From the NCBI RefSeq assembly GCF_030247195.1, contig NC_080672.1, positions 63,766,549-63,830,548 of the forward strand: DNA of 64,000 nucleotides, read 5' to 3'. Numbering within the stretch: position 1 is the stretch's first letter; the number at the start of each line of letters is the position of its first letter. Position numbers and translations under genes: made by a program. The stretch is from Topomyia yanbarensis (taxonomy: Eukaryota > Arthropoda > Insecta > Diptera > Culicidae). Positions 33,825 through 44,583 of the stretch are shown piece after piece. The notes under the pieces were generated by a model that did no database searches, was not told the origin of the DNA, and saw nothing but the letters and a program-made list of their open reading frames with translations.

Positions 33825-34340
33825 CCCATTATATCCTAGCGTATGAAATTTCATACGCAGAACTATCCATCGTTTAACGCGTATTTACTGCAGAATTTTG
33901 GCATCTAACTGTTTTATTATTGCACTAATGGGATCATTGCACCTCATATTTCATTGTGAAACAAGGCAACTGCCATTTTTTATAATTTTGTTTACATTTT
34001 TGAACCGTGTATAGCTGGGGCAAATGGCGGCTGAAAAGTAAGCAATACATTTAATCGAATTTTATTGTTGGAATTCCTGCTAATATTTCCGTTATGTGAC
34101 ACAACGTTCCCACAGATGTAAAAGAAGTGTTGTCCATCAGAAAATCCGAAGAAATATGTCAAACAATTTAAAATTTGTTTTTATTTAAGCGGACGAAATT
34201 TTTTGCACGAGAAATTTTCATTCTTAAAACCATTTTAAGCGGTGATTTTATTTTTCCCATAATCTTTGATACATTTTTTGGTGGAATTGAAGATATCACT
34301 GCATTTGGCTCACTTTTTGAAACCCCTGGGTTATAATGGG
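33825..34340. mobile_element. TTAA-flanked (piggyBac-type) MITE inside the DD37E transposase (516 bp)
   Basis: Flanked by TTAA at 33821-33824 and 34341-34344. Termini CCCATTATATCC and, inverted, CCCATTATAACC. Joining the two sides over a single TTAA restores the expected residues KADFKQIPG-like of the transposase (minus gattTTAAgca), so the insertion used a TTAA in the coding sequence. TTAA duplication and CCC-starting TIRs fit piggyBac. The interior is non-coding, with a palindrome GCGTATGAAATTTCATACGC at about 33839-33858. Confidence 0.85.
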
Positions 34341-35003
34341 TTAAAATCGGCTTTTATATATGTTTCGTCGTTTTTCACACAGCAGCCATATTTTGTCAGC
34401 ATCTTCTCGTAGAGCTTCCGTGCCCGAGTTTTAGCCGTCGATTGTTGTTGTTCTGTACCTTGTATGTATGTAGTCCAGCTCTCTTCTTTGCATTCTGAAC
34501 ATAGCTCTGCGACATGCCGATCTTTTTAGCTAAATCACGGCTTGAGACGTTGGGATTTGCTTTAATCATCCGCTTCATATTTTCCTCCGTCTTTTTGTTC
34601 TCCGGTCCCAGTTTTCTTCCAGCTCCTTTGCCGTGGTCCAACGTCAACCGCTCCTGGAACCGCTTCAACACTCTGGAGACAGTTGAATGGTGAATGTTCA
34701 ACATTTTTCCCAACTGCCGGTGCGACAGGTCAGGAAATTCCAGGTGTTTGGAAAGAATTTGTTCTCTCGACTCGCGTTGGTTCACCTCCATTTTCGTTGA
34801 ATCGAAAAACACGACTTCGAGTTTGACAGCATGTAAACAATACACATCAATGAGAAAGTGTGCAAAATTTGGTTGATTTTTACCCAATGGTAAAAAAGTT
34901 ATGCCCTGTTGAATGTGTCGCAATAATTTCGTGTTCGCCCTTTTTAACAACTAGATCAATATGGTTATAAATAACGAACTAATCCTAATTTTCTTTTCAG
35001 TCG

Positions 35004-35061
35004 TATAAATAAATCGCTTCTACCGTCGCAGTACTACTACTGAACAGCTTCTATAGGACCC
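35004..35061 (+). promoter_or_regulatory. Weak core promoter candidate
   Basis: TATAAATA starts at 35004. GCAGT with A at 35030 would put it at -26, and GGACCC at 35056-35061 fits the DPE consensus but at +27, one base off. The initiator lacks the usual T before CA. No convincing downstream coding exon follows (the first ATG, at about 35192, opens only 11 codons). Likely chance. Confidence 0.15.
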
Positions 35062-35787
35062 AACTCTCGCCAAAATCAACCCATTTTTGCCGTATTTATT
35101 CCACCATTGAATTCTCGACTGCAACTCCCTCGTTTGCTCAAAATCTTCACCTGACCCTGTTAGTTTTAGCTGTTAGTTATAGCGATTAACGATGAAAAGT
35201 TTTCCAGAATTTCACACTAAACAATAAATTTTGTGATTTACTGTCCGCTCAGTTGGTGCAAATATCGAATGGGCATGGGAGTTTACGTTTTGTGAAACCA
35301 TCTTTCCCACCGGGAACCATCGGAACGATAATAGGTAGGTAGGTAGGTAGTACTGATTTCGGTTGGGTTGGAGCCATATAGCTCCAAGATAGGACCAGGT
35401 TCCAGCAGCAGCAGCAGCAACTAAGCTGGGATTTGTGTAACCAACCGACTCTGGGGACGAGAAGCATGGAGGAATATTGTTATTATTTTCGATTTTGCAG
35501 CTCATCGCACAATTTATGCATACTGGCGAACACTTTCTACAGCAATATTTAAAGTTAGGGGAAGAATAAATCATCGCGCAGAAATGTAGTATAAGGTATC
35601 TTATACCCGATCAGAAATACATAACAGAAATATTTCAAAACTATATCTCGCATTGTTACTTGTTATAAATTTTTGTTATTTTAACTACTAACGAGACCTA
35701 ATTTATAACACAATATGATACAAAAATTGTGTTCTGATATAATCTTGTTATTTCATTCTGATCGGGTAGAAGTTTATTAAACTGTGG

Positions 35788-35985
35788 ATGTGGATTGCTC
35801 TTGATTTAAGGATGTCTAGTTCAATGAAATATTGTTCATACGTCAAGAAAGTAGTCAAGTTTCGTATTGTTTTGTGCTGTTTTGCTATGTTGTTAATAAT
35901 TCTACAAATACTGTTTTTTTTTTCAAATATAGAGGTTTTAACCTTGGGGTCATTCGCCCCATTTTTCAGGTTAGAAAAAATATAA
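35788..35985 (+). CDS. Short frame with one membrane segment, possibly spurious
   Basis: A 65-codon frame with a basic N-terminal part (KYCSYVKKVVKFR) and a strongly hydrophobic segment (IVLCCFAMLLIILQILFFF), the pattern of a signal anchor. Possible donors follow (CAG|GTTAGA at 35969 and CTG|GTGAGC at 36009). However, the second half overlaps a repeat-like sentence (GGTTTTAACCTTGGGGTCAT), similar to one at 18.07 kb, so the frame may be accidental. Confidence 0.15.
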   Translation: MWIALDLRMSSSMKYCSYVKKVVKFRIVLCCFAMLLIILQILFFFSNIEVLTLGSFAPFFRLEKI

Positions 35986-37769
35986 CATGTACAGGAGAAT
36001 CAGACCCTGGTGAGCTGCGTACAAGGCAATCGATTTACCAACAACCCTATGCTCACCCTTCTTACACTATGCTTCTCAAAGCCGCTTGGTATTGTCAAGT
36101 TTATGATAGCTATAATAATCAATTACTATTGCTATCAACAATATATACTTAATAACAGGCTACAAGGCGTCAAGCATACACACCTTTCAAGTAGTTTCTA
36201 TAGCAATACTTCACAACGCTCGTATCATCCGATCATTGACAAACCACCTTCAGCCACTGCGTGTCATTAAATCACTCCTCTATGGGCAGCTGAACGTGAT
36301 TTGATTTTATGACATACACAATATCGTTTATGTTCCCCCACAAAACCACGCACTGCGCTCTGGTCTGTCAGCCTTTGGCCGCGGTAATGGGTAACACACG
36401 ATAACACTTGTTGTGAGCAATCCCAGATAAAAACCATTTCGTGTATTTAATGTGAATTCAGTTTATCGTCACGAGATGGCCACCTGTTGGTACGGACTTT
36501 TATTCTCCAAATATTTGACCAACAGCTTCTTGACGAACACGAATGGATGGGGGCTATAAAGCTGTCGTTCATAGCGGGCAATCGACTGGAGAAATGTAGA
36601 CACGGAAAACGAAGTCTGCTTTTATTGAAGCGAGGTTATCATTGCACCGGATTCATTAGATTCTAGGTGCTGCAACTAAGTAAACAAGCGGAAACGAACT
36701 AACTAGACAAAATATCTTCAAAAAAAAACTGTTATTGTTATGTGCCCCACGCGTCCAATACACCGACTTGGTACGCAATTTAACATTCCACGAGCAAGTC
36801 TGTTTAAATAGATAAACAAAGTCTGGTTTGCCGCCAATATAATCAACACTTCTGGCACGTAAATGTTTGCAACAATGCGGTTAAACAACATGTAATTTTA
36901 CCGAAGGCCACAAGGTTCGCCGTCCAGTTGAACAATGGTAGATCTGGTTTGGGGGTTAAAATGCTCTGGATAAAAGTTGGTACGGTTGAAAACCTGCCTT
37001 GCCGCACAACCGTCGATTGCTTTCCGACAAATTGAATGGGGTTCTGGTGAAAATGTTCATCACATAAATAACCGGTTGAGGGTGGTTAAAAAGTTATTGA
37101 AACGGTTTTTGCTGTAATTATTTGTGTTTGCTCAATGCGAGGTGAATTAGACTAAATGTATTGCAATGACAAAACCAGTGAATTTGCTGGTAGAAGTTCT
37201 TCGCTTAGTAATTGAAAAGAAATAACTCGCCGGCGAACAGCCGAGGATACACTCCGCCGTACCTACAAATGTGCGATGAAAATATAAAAATTGGTTTAGA
37301 TGGCTAAAAGTCATATGGGGAAATGAGCCTATGTCCGCCATTTTTCTAATATCATTCTACCCATTTGAAACTGTTAGTTAGACGCGCGTCTGCCTCCTTT
37401 TTTCAACGCATTGGCACAAATGGCACGGCAATAATTGGGGCACTTGTTCTTTAACTATTACTTTAACCTTGATAGGTTTTTTATATATTATTTTCTATTT
37501 GATTATATTGTTTTGTTTGCACTACATTTCTAATTTAGTATATTAGGTGTTCAGCCACAAGTGGTGACTTTTCATCCCTATTGTTTACATGATTCAGTTA
37601 ATTAGTATTGAGATATAATATGCTTTCGCAGTTAAATTTTTTTTTCAGTAGGAAGTTTTAAACGCACTTGTCTTGTAAATAAGGAGCTGAACAAATCTTA
37701 TAAACTAACTTATAAACTATTTATTATTTGTTTATAAATTAATAGTTCTTTAGGCAGAGCACAGAATTC

Positions 37770-39285
37770 CTATTTGTTGCATTTTGTTTGGATTCCTTCA
37801 ATGTGATCCTTAAAAGTGAGTTTTTTATCGTAAATCAAACCCAAGTATTTAACTTGATCTGTCCACGTTAAATTCAAACCATTAAATTTAATAATATGGT
37901 TATTATTTGGTTTAAGAGAAGAAGCTCTTGGCTTATGCGGAAACACAATCAATTGTGTTTTTGCCGAATTAGTGGAAATTTTCCATTTTTTCAGGTAATC
38001 ATTGAAAATATTCAAGCTTCGTTGCAGTCGACTGCAGACAATACGAAGACTGCTAGGGGCTGAGATGCTAGTATCATCACAGAAAGGTAACTTTTTACAG
38101 CCTGTAGGTAGATTTGGAAGATCAGAGGTAAAAATATTGCATAGGATTGGTGCGACGCTTGATCCTTGAGGGACGCCTGCTTTAACGGGTAGCTTATTAG
38201 ATTTACAATTCTGATAAGAAACCTGTAGGGTACGGTTAGTAAGATAATTTTTAATAATCTTTATTATGTAAATTGGAAAATTGAAATCCCACATTTTGGC
38301 AATTAATCCTTTGTGCCAAATACTGTCGAAAGCTTTTTCGATGTCTAGAAGAGCAACTCCAGTGGAATAGCCCTCTGAGATATTTGCCTTTATCATGTTA
38401 GTTACTCTCACAAGTTGATGAGTAGTTGAATGTCCAATACGAAATCCAAACTGCTCAGGAAGAAAAATAGAATTCACATTGATATGTGACATCATTCTAG
38501 TTAGGATGATTTTTTCTAATAATAGAAAAGAGTAAACTAATTGGTCGATAGCTAGATGCTTCAGCTGGGTTTTTGACTGGCTTCAAAATAACCTTGGTGT
38601 TAGATTTAATTAATTTAAATTAGAATCCATCTAAAAATTGATTACGAACGCGCCCCAATCAAATTCATTGGTGGCAATACTACTAAGTAGATTTTCCCAC
38701 GCTCTATAGCGCCAATCACCTTTGATAGGGGATTCATCTGTCTCTTCTATTCTACCTATCGATCAGACCGGTCACACATATCTCATCGTGGAATATATTG
38801 TTTCGGAGTAATAAAGTTTTTTCGAGAAGTGATCGCGCTTTTACCAAAGTGAAATATTTATTCTAAACCGTCGTTAATACACCGTCCCAACCCAATTTAC
38901 ATCCGTGATCATTCCCTGACGATTCACTTGGCATTTTTTCATCTTTCAGGGAAGTATGCTAATTCAAAACATTTGTTGAATATTTTGACCAAGTATCTCA
39001 TGGTGATTTCGGGAAGGTTTTTAAGAAGAATGTTGAAAATTTCATCATAACCTGGAGCTTTCATATTTTTAACTTTATCATAATGGATTTGATCTCATCA
39101 TAGTTTGTTTCAACAATATCGTCTAGAGACAATACTAGATTTGAAACGTTTTCATATTTTTGTAAGACTTCGGTTTCAATAGGACTCACAACGTTGAGAT
39201 TAAAATTATGGACGCTCTCAAACTGCTGAGCAAGTTTTCGAGCTTTTTCTTCGTTTGTAAAAAGTATGTGGTCACCTTCCTTCAA
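37770..39285 (-). pseudogene. Jockey-type LINE ORF2, reverse transcriptase part
   Basis: The pre-RT stretch (39285-39061) has NEEKARKLAQQFESVHNFNL; then MRYLVKIFNKCFELAYFP (39.0 kb), the LTR insert, and KNPAEASSYRPISLL (38.55 kb). The main frame (38495-37770) reads PEQFGFRIGHSTTHQLVRVT, VALLDIEKAFDSIWHKGLIA (catalytic D), VKAGVPQGSSVAPILCNIFT, KLPFCDDTSISA and TDQVKYLGLIYDKKLTFKDH. The active-site box FADD is FCDD, with both aspartates kept. The frame ends at KCNK, and the conserved continuation (YIKCLYPLINR-type in the family) is absent. Non-functional because of truncation, the LTR and frameshifts. Confidence 0.85.
38598..38926 (+). mobile_element. Solo LTR (329 bp) in the Jockey RT, 5-bp duplication CTTGG
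   Basis: The insert begins TGTTAGATTTAATT and ends CGATTCA, so it has TG...CA termini, and is flanked by CTTGG at 38593-38597 and 38927-38931. Removing it and one pentamer restores the RT residues KNAKVI (minus AATGCCAAG|GTTATT). An AATAAA at about 38808 fits a polyadenylation signal if read on the plus strand, which is why I give that orientation. TG/CA ends, a 5-bp duplication and no internal domain are what LTR-LTR recombination leaves. The LTR family (Ty3, BEL or Copia) cannot be told. Confidence 0.8.
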
Positions 39286-39857
39286 AGCTGGAATTGGTTT
39301 CTGAGGTTTCTTAAGAACCTTAGAAAGTTTCCAGAAAGGTTTAGAATTTGGCTTGAATTGTTAAACCTCTTTCGCGAAATTTTCATTTCTTAAGAGTGTG
39401 AATCTATGCCTAATTTCTTTTTGTAGATCCTGATAGATACATTTCATAGCAGGATCACGGGAACGTTAATATTGACGTCTTCGAACATTCTTCAAACGAA
39501 TCAGAAGTTGAAGATCGTCGTCAATAATAAGAGTATTAATTTATTTCTGTGTTGTTGGTACTGATAAATTTCTAGCATCAACTATAGAATTACTTAAATT
39601 TTGTAATGCCGTATCAATGTCAGCTTTATTTTGTAAATCATGGTCATAATTAATCACGATCACGATGCGATTCCTCTGCCGAATCCAACAATTCGATCAA
39701 ATCGATGAATAACAAAATTAGAGTTACTCTTCAATTTAATATTTGGTCTTAAAAAAGTTTAGGTCACAACGGCTATATGCACATTATGTAGAAGTTGAAA
39801 AATTCATCTTCGCTCGTTTTTAATAAACGAGCATTCCAATTTAATAAATTTAAATGA
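39286..39857 (-). pseudogene. Jockey-type LINE ORF2, endonuclease remnant and linker
   Basis: Minus reading: FIKNERR, LLHNVHIAVVTETF-like (stop in place of E), LRPNIKLKSNSNFVIHRFDR (39.75-39.67 kb) are the first ~60 residues of the APE endonuclease. After IVGFG the sequence jumps to LQNKADIDTALQNLSNSIVD, the linker, so the bulk of the endonuclease (about 170 residues by family comparison) is deleted at about 39.65 kb. The linker continues with DDLQLLIRLKNVRRRQ and DPAMKCIYQDLQKEIRHRF to the pre-RT region. Confidence 0.7.
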
Positions 39858-40241
39858 TTATTTAAAGTCATTGTTATACTTTAATTTCATTGCAATTTTG
39901 TTAGCAAATTCCCACCCCGCTTGAAAAGCTTCAAACGTGGAGGTAAAATTTAACATAGCAATCATCATAGGTAACACAGAGTCTTGCAAGTATTTTAATT
40001 TTTCTTCCGTTACGCTACCTAGATCCATTGGACTAGAGGAAGCGTTGGGTGCAAACGAGTATGTAGGCGTGGTAACGGTAGCCGTTATTTTGGCCTTGTT
40101 ACCTGCCACAGAAGCATAAGATGACACACTATTGTAGGATGGTGTGACGGAGGTAGAAGAAGTTGTTAATCTATTTTGAATCGGATTAACACGTTTGGAC
40201 GTGTTTTCTTGAAGTGTACCTGAAGAAGTAGGTACATTTTT
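39858..40241 (-). pseudogene. Jockey-type LINE ORF1, C-terminal part
   Basis: Starts directly at the insertion junction with NVPTSSGTLQENTSKRVNPI. It continues with a Ser/Thr-rich stretch, SVSSYASVAGNKAKI, SSPMDLGSVTEEKLKYLQDS and FEAFQAGWEFANKIAMKLKY, ending NDFK-stop at 39858. This is the conserved C-terminal domain of Jockey/Juan ORF1 in mosquitoes. It completes the CCHC half at 48.36-49.33 kb. Together they are one ORF1 split by 8.1 kb. Confidence 0.8.
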
Positions 40242-40824
40242 GCCTTTCTCATATAAAGAAAGGCTATGCAATCACTGTAAAAATCGACTTTTTAACGGAG
40301 GCCCGGAGGGCCGAGTGTCATACACCATTCGATTCAGTTCGTCGAGATCGGCAAATGTCTGTGTGTGCAAACTTAGTTTCATATGAAAGGTATAACGCTC
40401 CCATAAGCTGCTATTGAATTTTTAGTTGATCCGACTTCCGGTTCCGGAGTTACGGGTTGAAGAGTGCGGTCACACAGCAAATTCCCATATAAACTGGTAC
40501 CACCATGATGTTCAAATGATGTAAAACATATTAAAATTGATGTAACATTACTCTAGTTTGCGGGTCTGGATCACTAATGATCAATCAAAGCAGCTTTGAC
40601 CACATTGGCCACCTATGACAGTTCATGACGCCCCCGGGGAACCCGCCAAGTTCCTAAGCTAATATCACACCCATTCCCCAACGAATTCTCTACCGATTTT
40701 TACAAACTTGATTTCAAATGAAAGATACAGTAATACCATTGACTACTGCTGAATTTCATTCTGTTCTGACTCTTGCTTCCGGAGTTACAGGGGTGTTAGT
40801 AAGGATACACTGGAATTTCCCATA

Positions 40825-43367
40825 TGAGTAAAGCCATGTCAAGTGATCCTCGAATTTTTCGCAAAATCACCGATCTTCATGAGGTATATTTTATTGTATA
40901 GGGATTACGGCGAATAGCTTTTGGTATAAATATTTCGTTAAAATTCCTTTTTTTCTTTCAGATATTAACCCTTAAACTTTATTGCATGATAAAATTGAAA
41001 ATTTTATATCTCAAAAACTACTGAAGATAACTCAATGAATTTTTGCACACTGATGGTATGATATTTGCACTATCTTATAAAAACATTTTTACTTTATAAT
41101 TGCGTGAATAACGGTACTTTGCATCTATTTAAAATTTTCAATTGTATTTTTTCTTGTGTTCTTCACGCTAAAATTTTTCAAAACGTATGTTAAGTTATGC
41201 GGCAATCTTTCACCTTCAATAATCTGTATTGATAATTTTTCATTTTTGTTCCTATCGAGAGTTATGGAGGATTTTGTAACAGTGCGCTGTTTCAACGCAC
41301 GGCCCACTTTGATGCAACCCGCGAGAACGTTCATTCAACGTCGCACGTCACTACGTCAGAAAGCGCATCGTGTGGGAAGTGCGCATCGCATGACTAAAAG
41401 AAACCACATCTCTCGATTAGCGCAAAAGGGCAAACTTTTCAATACGAATTATCAAAGGTGATTTTTTCCGGATATTTTGAGATGCGTTAATTTTTTTTGA
41501 CTGAAGTGCACAACAAAAATTATCGTTGTTTAATATATTTTTTATTATTATAATTTAACGCTACTAAAAATTAACATCTTTAAAAACACTTTTGTTAGTC
41601 AAAATACATCTACGTTATATCCAAATTCTTTTTTAGTCTACAACATTACTATGAAATGAAAGTGGAAGATCTTATGCCAACAGCATTTTATTTCACGTTT
41701 TTATTTTCACCGAGTGAACAACGATGTGTCTTTTGAAAAAAGTTTACATAAAATCTGTTGTTCAATCGCATCGATGTTGGGTTTTTTTATCACTATTGAT
41801 TCTGTTAATTCTGTTGATTGGTGGCTCTCCAAGTTCTGGTAAGATATTATTTATTTTTTGTCGAATTTCAATTAATCATCAACGATCTTTATTTCAAAAT
41901 CAACGTTACAGTTTTCCGCATGTACCTGTTGAGTCATCGAATATTCCAGTTCCATTACTATGGTAAACACTATAAGAAGAAAAATTAAACGTGTAAATTT
42001 TCCTATATTTTAAACGCGTTACAGAGGAACCCATTACTATAAACACGGGATGCAAAATTGAAAATTTAAGGAAAATTGTGTTTTGTTCATGTCCATATTT
42101 ATTTTCGTTGCATTTTTGCGCCCATTGCGACATATGCTACACATGTGTTGACCAATATAATTTTTAAATTTATCACTCCACATGGATGCCATAAAAACAA
42201 GATACGACGAACATATTTATGAATTTTTTTTAATAGAATACATCATTCGTGTGATCGATCCATATTTATAACATAAATCAATCGAATGTTTTTTTGAGCA
42301 AATATTGTATATCTTCAGATAATATATCATTTCGTCGAGTTCTCTCTATATGGGAAACACCCAAGTGCGATCGAAACAAAAACATACGTCGAAACGTTTT
42401 CTCACTCGCACTGATGCAAATTAAATGAGCGCGTAATTTAACGCACGACCCGATGACGCATGGCTGAAAAGTCGCTATGTGGATTTAAGAAAAGATTCAC
42501 AATATACCGTGCTACCTCTTAGACAGAACCAACTGAAAATAAAACGTGGTGAAATATGTCAATTTGCGAACAATATGCCAACGCAGATTAAAACATGCCC
42601 ACTGCTCAACTTCGCTCATCGGCTGGCAACAACCGAGCGCACTTGTCCAAGGTATTGAGTGACAGAAAATTAATTAACTCTTGAACAATATAATAACGCT
42701 AAAGAGCATGCAAATTACTCAGAAAACATCACTTTCAATTATCCATAAAGAAAAGTTTGTCTTTTTGCTTTAATCTCAGAGATGCCAATTTTGAACATGA
42801 GATACGCTCCTTCAAAGCGATGCGCATTAGGACGTTGCGACGTGCGGCGTTGCCAATATGTACGTTCTCGCGTGTTGCATCAAAGTGGGCCGTGCGTTGA
42901 AACAGCGCACAGTTACAAAATCCTCTATAGCTCTCGATAGAAACAAAAATGAAAAATTATCAACACAGATTATTGAAGGTGAAAGATTTTCGCATAATTT
43001 GACATAAGTTTTGAAATTTTTTAGCGTGAAGAACACAAGAAAAAATACAATTGAATATTTTAAATGGATGCAAAGTACCGTTATTTACACAATTATAAAG
43101 CAAAAACATTTTTATAATATAGTGCAAATATCATTCCATAAGTGTGCAGAAATTCATTGAATTATCTTCAGTAGTTTTTGAGATGCAAAATTTTCAATTT
43201 TATCATGCAATAAAGTTTAAGGGTTAATATCTTAAAGAAAAAATGGAATTGTAACGAAATATTTATACCAAAAGCTAACCACCATAATCCCTATACAATA
43301 AATTATACCTCATGAAGATCGGTGATTTTGCGAAAAATTCGAGGATCACTTGACATGGCTTTACTCA
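40825..43367. mobile_element. 2.5-kb element with ~550-bp terminal inverted repeats
   Basis: The arms 40825-41395 and 42810-43367 are long inverted repeats starting TGAGTAAAGCCATGTCAAGT. The site reads ccca-TA-[element]-TA-taaatcgg, so a TA (or ATAT) duplication is likely. Each arm carries an inward-facing open frame with the same N-terminus (MFFTLK, then FKTYVKLC and NLSPSIIC; 41156-41461 + and 42827-43036 -), but arm conservation is enough to explain that. The unique centre, 41.4-42.8 kb, holds a possible small spliced gene (41724-42167). No transposase was recognised. Confidence 0.75.
41724..42167 (+). CDS. Possible three-exon small membrane protein inside the long-TIR element
   Basis: Exon 1 (41724-41838) encodes a basic N-terminus, MCLLKKVYIKSVVQSHRC, and a hydrophobic stretch, WVFLSLLILLILLIGG (signal anchor). 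A 73-bp intron (GTAAGA...TTACAG, 41839-41911) leads to a 51-bp exon 2 (41912-41962), then a 62-bp intron (GTAAAC...TTACAG, 41963-42024) leads to exon 3 (42025-42167). The three exons sum to 309 nt, 102 codons plus stop. The tail is Cys/His-rich: CSCPYLFSLHFCAHCDICYT. The short introns have good dipteran splice signals. No homologue is recognised. It could be a captured host gene fragment, an element-encoded protein or chance. Without splicing the first frame stays open to 41966 and then stops. Confidence 0.3.
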
Positions 43368-43639
43368 TATAAATCGGTACAATCGTAATACCTCAGAGGC
43401 TAAAAACTATTGAAATGGTCACCAAATTACTTCTAATCGCAGATCTAGATCACTGATTGCCAATCAAACATTCTTTAAATATATTGTCCACTATCGACGA
43501 TTCCGGAAGTCCGGAATTCCGGGCATATTCCACAAATAAAGTCACATCGGTTCTTCGGTGATGACTGAACCGATTTTCTCAAACCAAGTCTCAAATGGAA
43601 GGCAAAATATGCAGCTGAGTATTGCATCAGAGTCCCTCC

Positions 43640-43881
43640 GCCCCCCCCCCCCCCCGCCTTGCCCTTACATCTCCCTCCTTCACCACCCTCACGCCCGCAT
43701 TTCCTTCATCCACCCCGTATACCGAAATAAGATGAAGGATTTCTGACGCATCCTCCACTCCCACTCTATTAACCCCCCATTCCCTCCACTTTTAAACCCA
43801 TTCCACCAACATTTCAAAATATAATCACATGAAGATAACATTGAACTCATGCCGATTAAGCTAATTAAATACTATTCTTTT
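43640..43881. repeat. Poly-C/CCCTCC-rich tract and repeat tail
   Basis: A run of cytosines (43638-43656) is followed by CTCC/CACC-rich sequence resembling the short GCCTTTCTC-family body at 59.87-60.06 kb (TCACCCCTCAGACC-type words; TTGAACTCATGCCGATTAAG near 43850). No gene. Confidence 0.5.
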
Positions 43882-43997
43882 GCCTTTCTCATATAGAAAG
43901 GTTACGCAATTGCTCCAAAAACCGACTTTCTAACCGAGGCCCGGAGGGCCGAGTCTCATATAACTTTCGACTCAGTTCGCCGAGATCGTAAAATATC

Positions 43998-44128
43998 TGT
44001 GTGTATGTATGTGTGTATGTATGTATGTATGTATGTATGTATGTATGTATGTATGTATGTATGTATGTATGTATGTATGTATGTATGTATGTATGTATGT
44101 ATGTATGTATGTATGTATGTATGTATGT
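43998..44128. repeat. (ATGT)n microsatellite, ~130 bp
   Basis: Tandem ATGT units start after GTGTGTATGTATGTGTG and end in a T run at 44129. It occupies the place where other copies of this repeat family carry GT/GTATG microsatellites. Confidence 0.95.
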
Positions 44129-44583
44129 TTTTTTTTTTTTTGAGAGCAGTAAAAAAAATTTCAGAAAAAACCCTGAGTGAGGAAAAATGTACAAAAACCC
44201 CATTGTCAGGGAACGGGTTTGGGCTGCCATCACCCGACCCGCTAAAAACCACTGCTCTTGCCCAGAACCTGATTCCTCCCCGGCACTACCTTACGGCATT
44301 ACTTCGGGGAGGGGTTTTTATGTGCATAGCACGCACTCTAATTCAACTACTTACTAGTTCGTTTCTTCCGTAGGGTGACAGCCCCACTCCTCTACACACC
44401 ACCAATTCTCTACCATCCACACAGACTGGCAAGCTCTGCATGGCAGTCGGAAAGCTGGCTGTGAGTCGAGGCTTAGTACTCCTCCCCTACGAGTACAGTC
44501 TGAGCGGCAAACTTCTGACTGTCTATTTCACCGAGCCCTGCGGCTCGCTTGTGCCGGTTAGCACCGCAACTCCCTTCTCGCAC

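Larger units (their letters stand above)
32830..34810 (-). pseudogene. DD37E transposase, interrupted
   Basis: The transposase would bind its TIRs and cut/join DNA at TA. Domains from the N-terminus: the first helix-turn-helix (SREQILSKHLEFPDLSHRQL, HHSTVSRVLKRFQERLTL); a GRKLG linker; a second HTH (SSRDLAKKIGMSQSYVQNAK); then the catalytic core with the first Asp in KNDETYIKAD (34.35 kb), cut there by the TTAA element. It resumes as EFFTGKCKFYVDDKFKKKKM, SKFASKYLIWQAICFCGLRS, RLLPFLQQHDEAPLFWPDLA (second Asp), is cut by the hAT-type MITE after LEWYE, and resumes as ANSVHFVPKDMNPPNCPELR with the Glu in PVEQYW (33.0 kb). The last 30 residues are frameshifted and contain a TAG at about 32880. 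A likely start is the Met at about 34791 (MEVNQRESREQ); the 184-codon frame begins further upstream at 34950. Confidence 0.8.
32830..34950 (-). mobile_element. ITm DD37E (Tc1/mariner superfamily) transposon with two nested inserts
   Basis: A transposase reading runs on the minus strand from about 34.85 to 32.83 kb once two later insertions (33825-34340 and 33073-33522) are set aside. The spacing of the second Asp to the Glu, counted across the hAT insertion, is 37 residues, which defines the DD37E family known from mosquitoes. The transposon TIRs were not located, and the sequence beyond the transposase ends has no obvious inverted match. Inactivated by the inserts, frameshifts and at least one in-frame stop. 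Confidence 0.8.
34951..37740. other. Segment without a supported gene
   Basis: Two weak signals exist and are listed separately: a TATA/Inr-like site at 35004-35061 and a short frame with a membrane segment at 35788-35985. A minus frame at 35212-35574 translates a (TAGG)n and (GCA)n stretch and is unlikely to be real. 37318-37445 is a second copy of the repeat at 30425. From 36.3 to 37.1 kb the sequence looks unique, but no exon could be supported. Confidence 0.4.

Noticed and set aside
35212..35574. 120-codon minus frame with an Ala run and Cys-rich N-terminus
   Set aside because: The Ala run comes from a (GCA)n stretch and the middle from (TAGGTAGG)n; no domain and no splice or promoter support.
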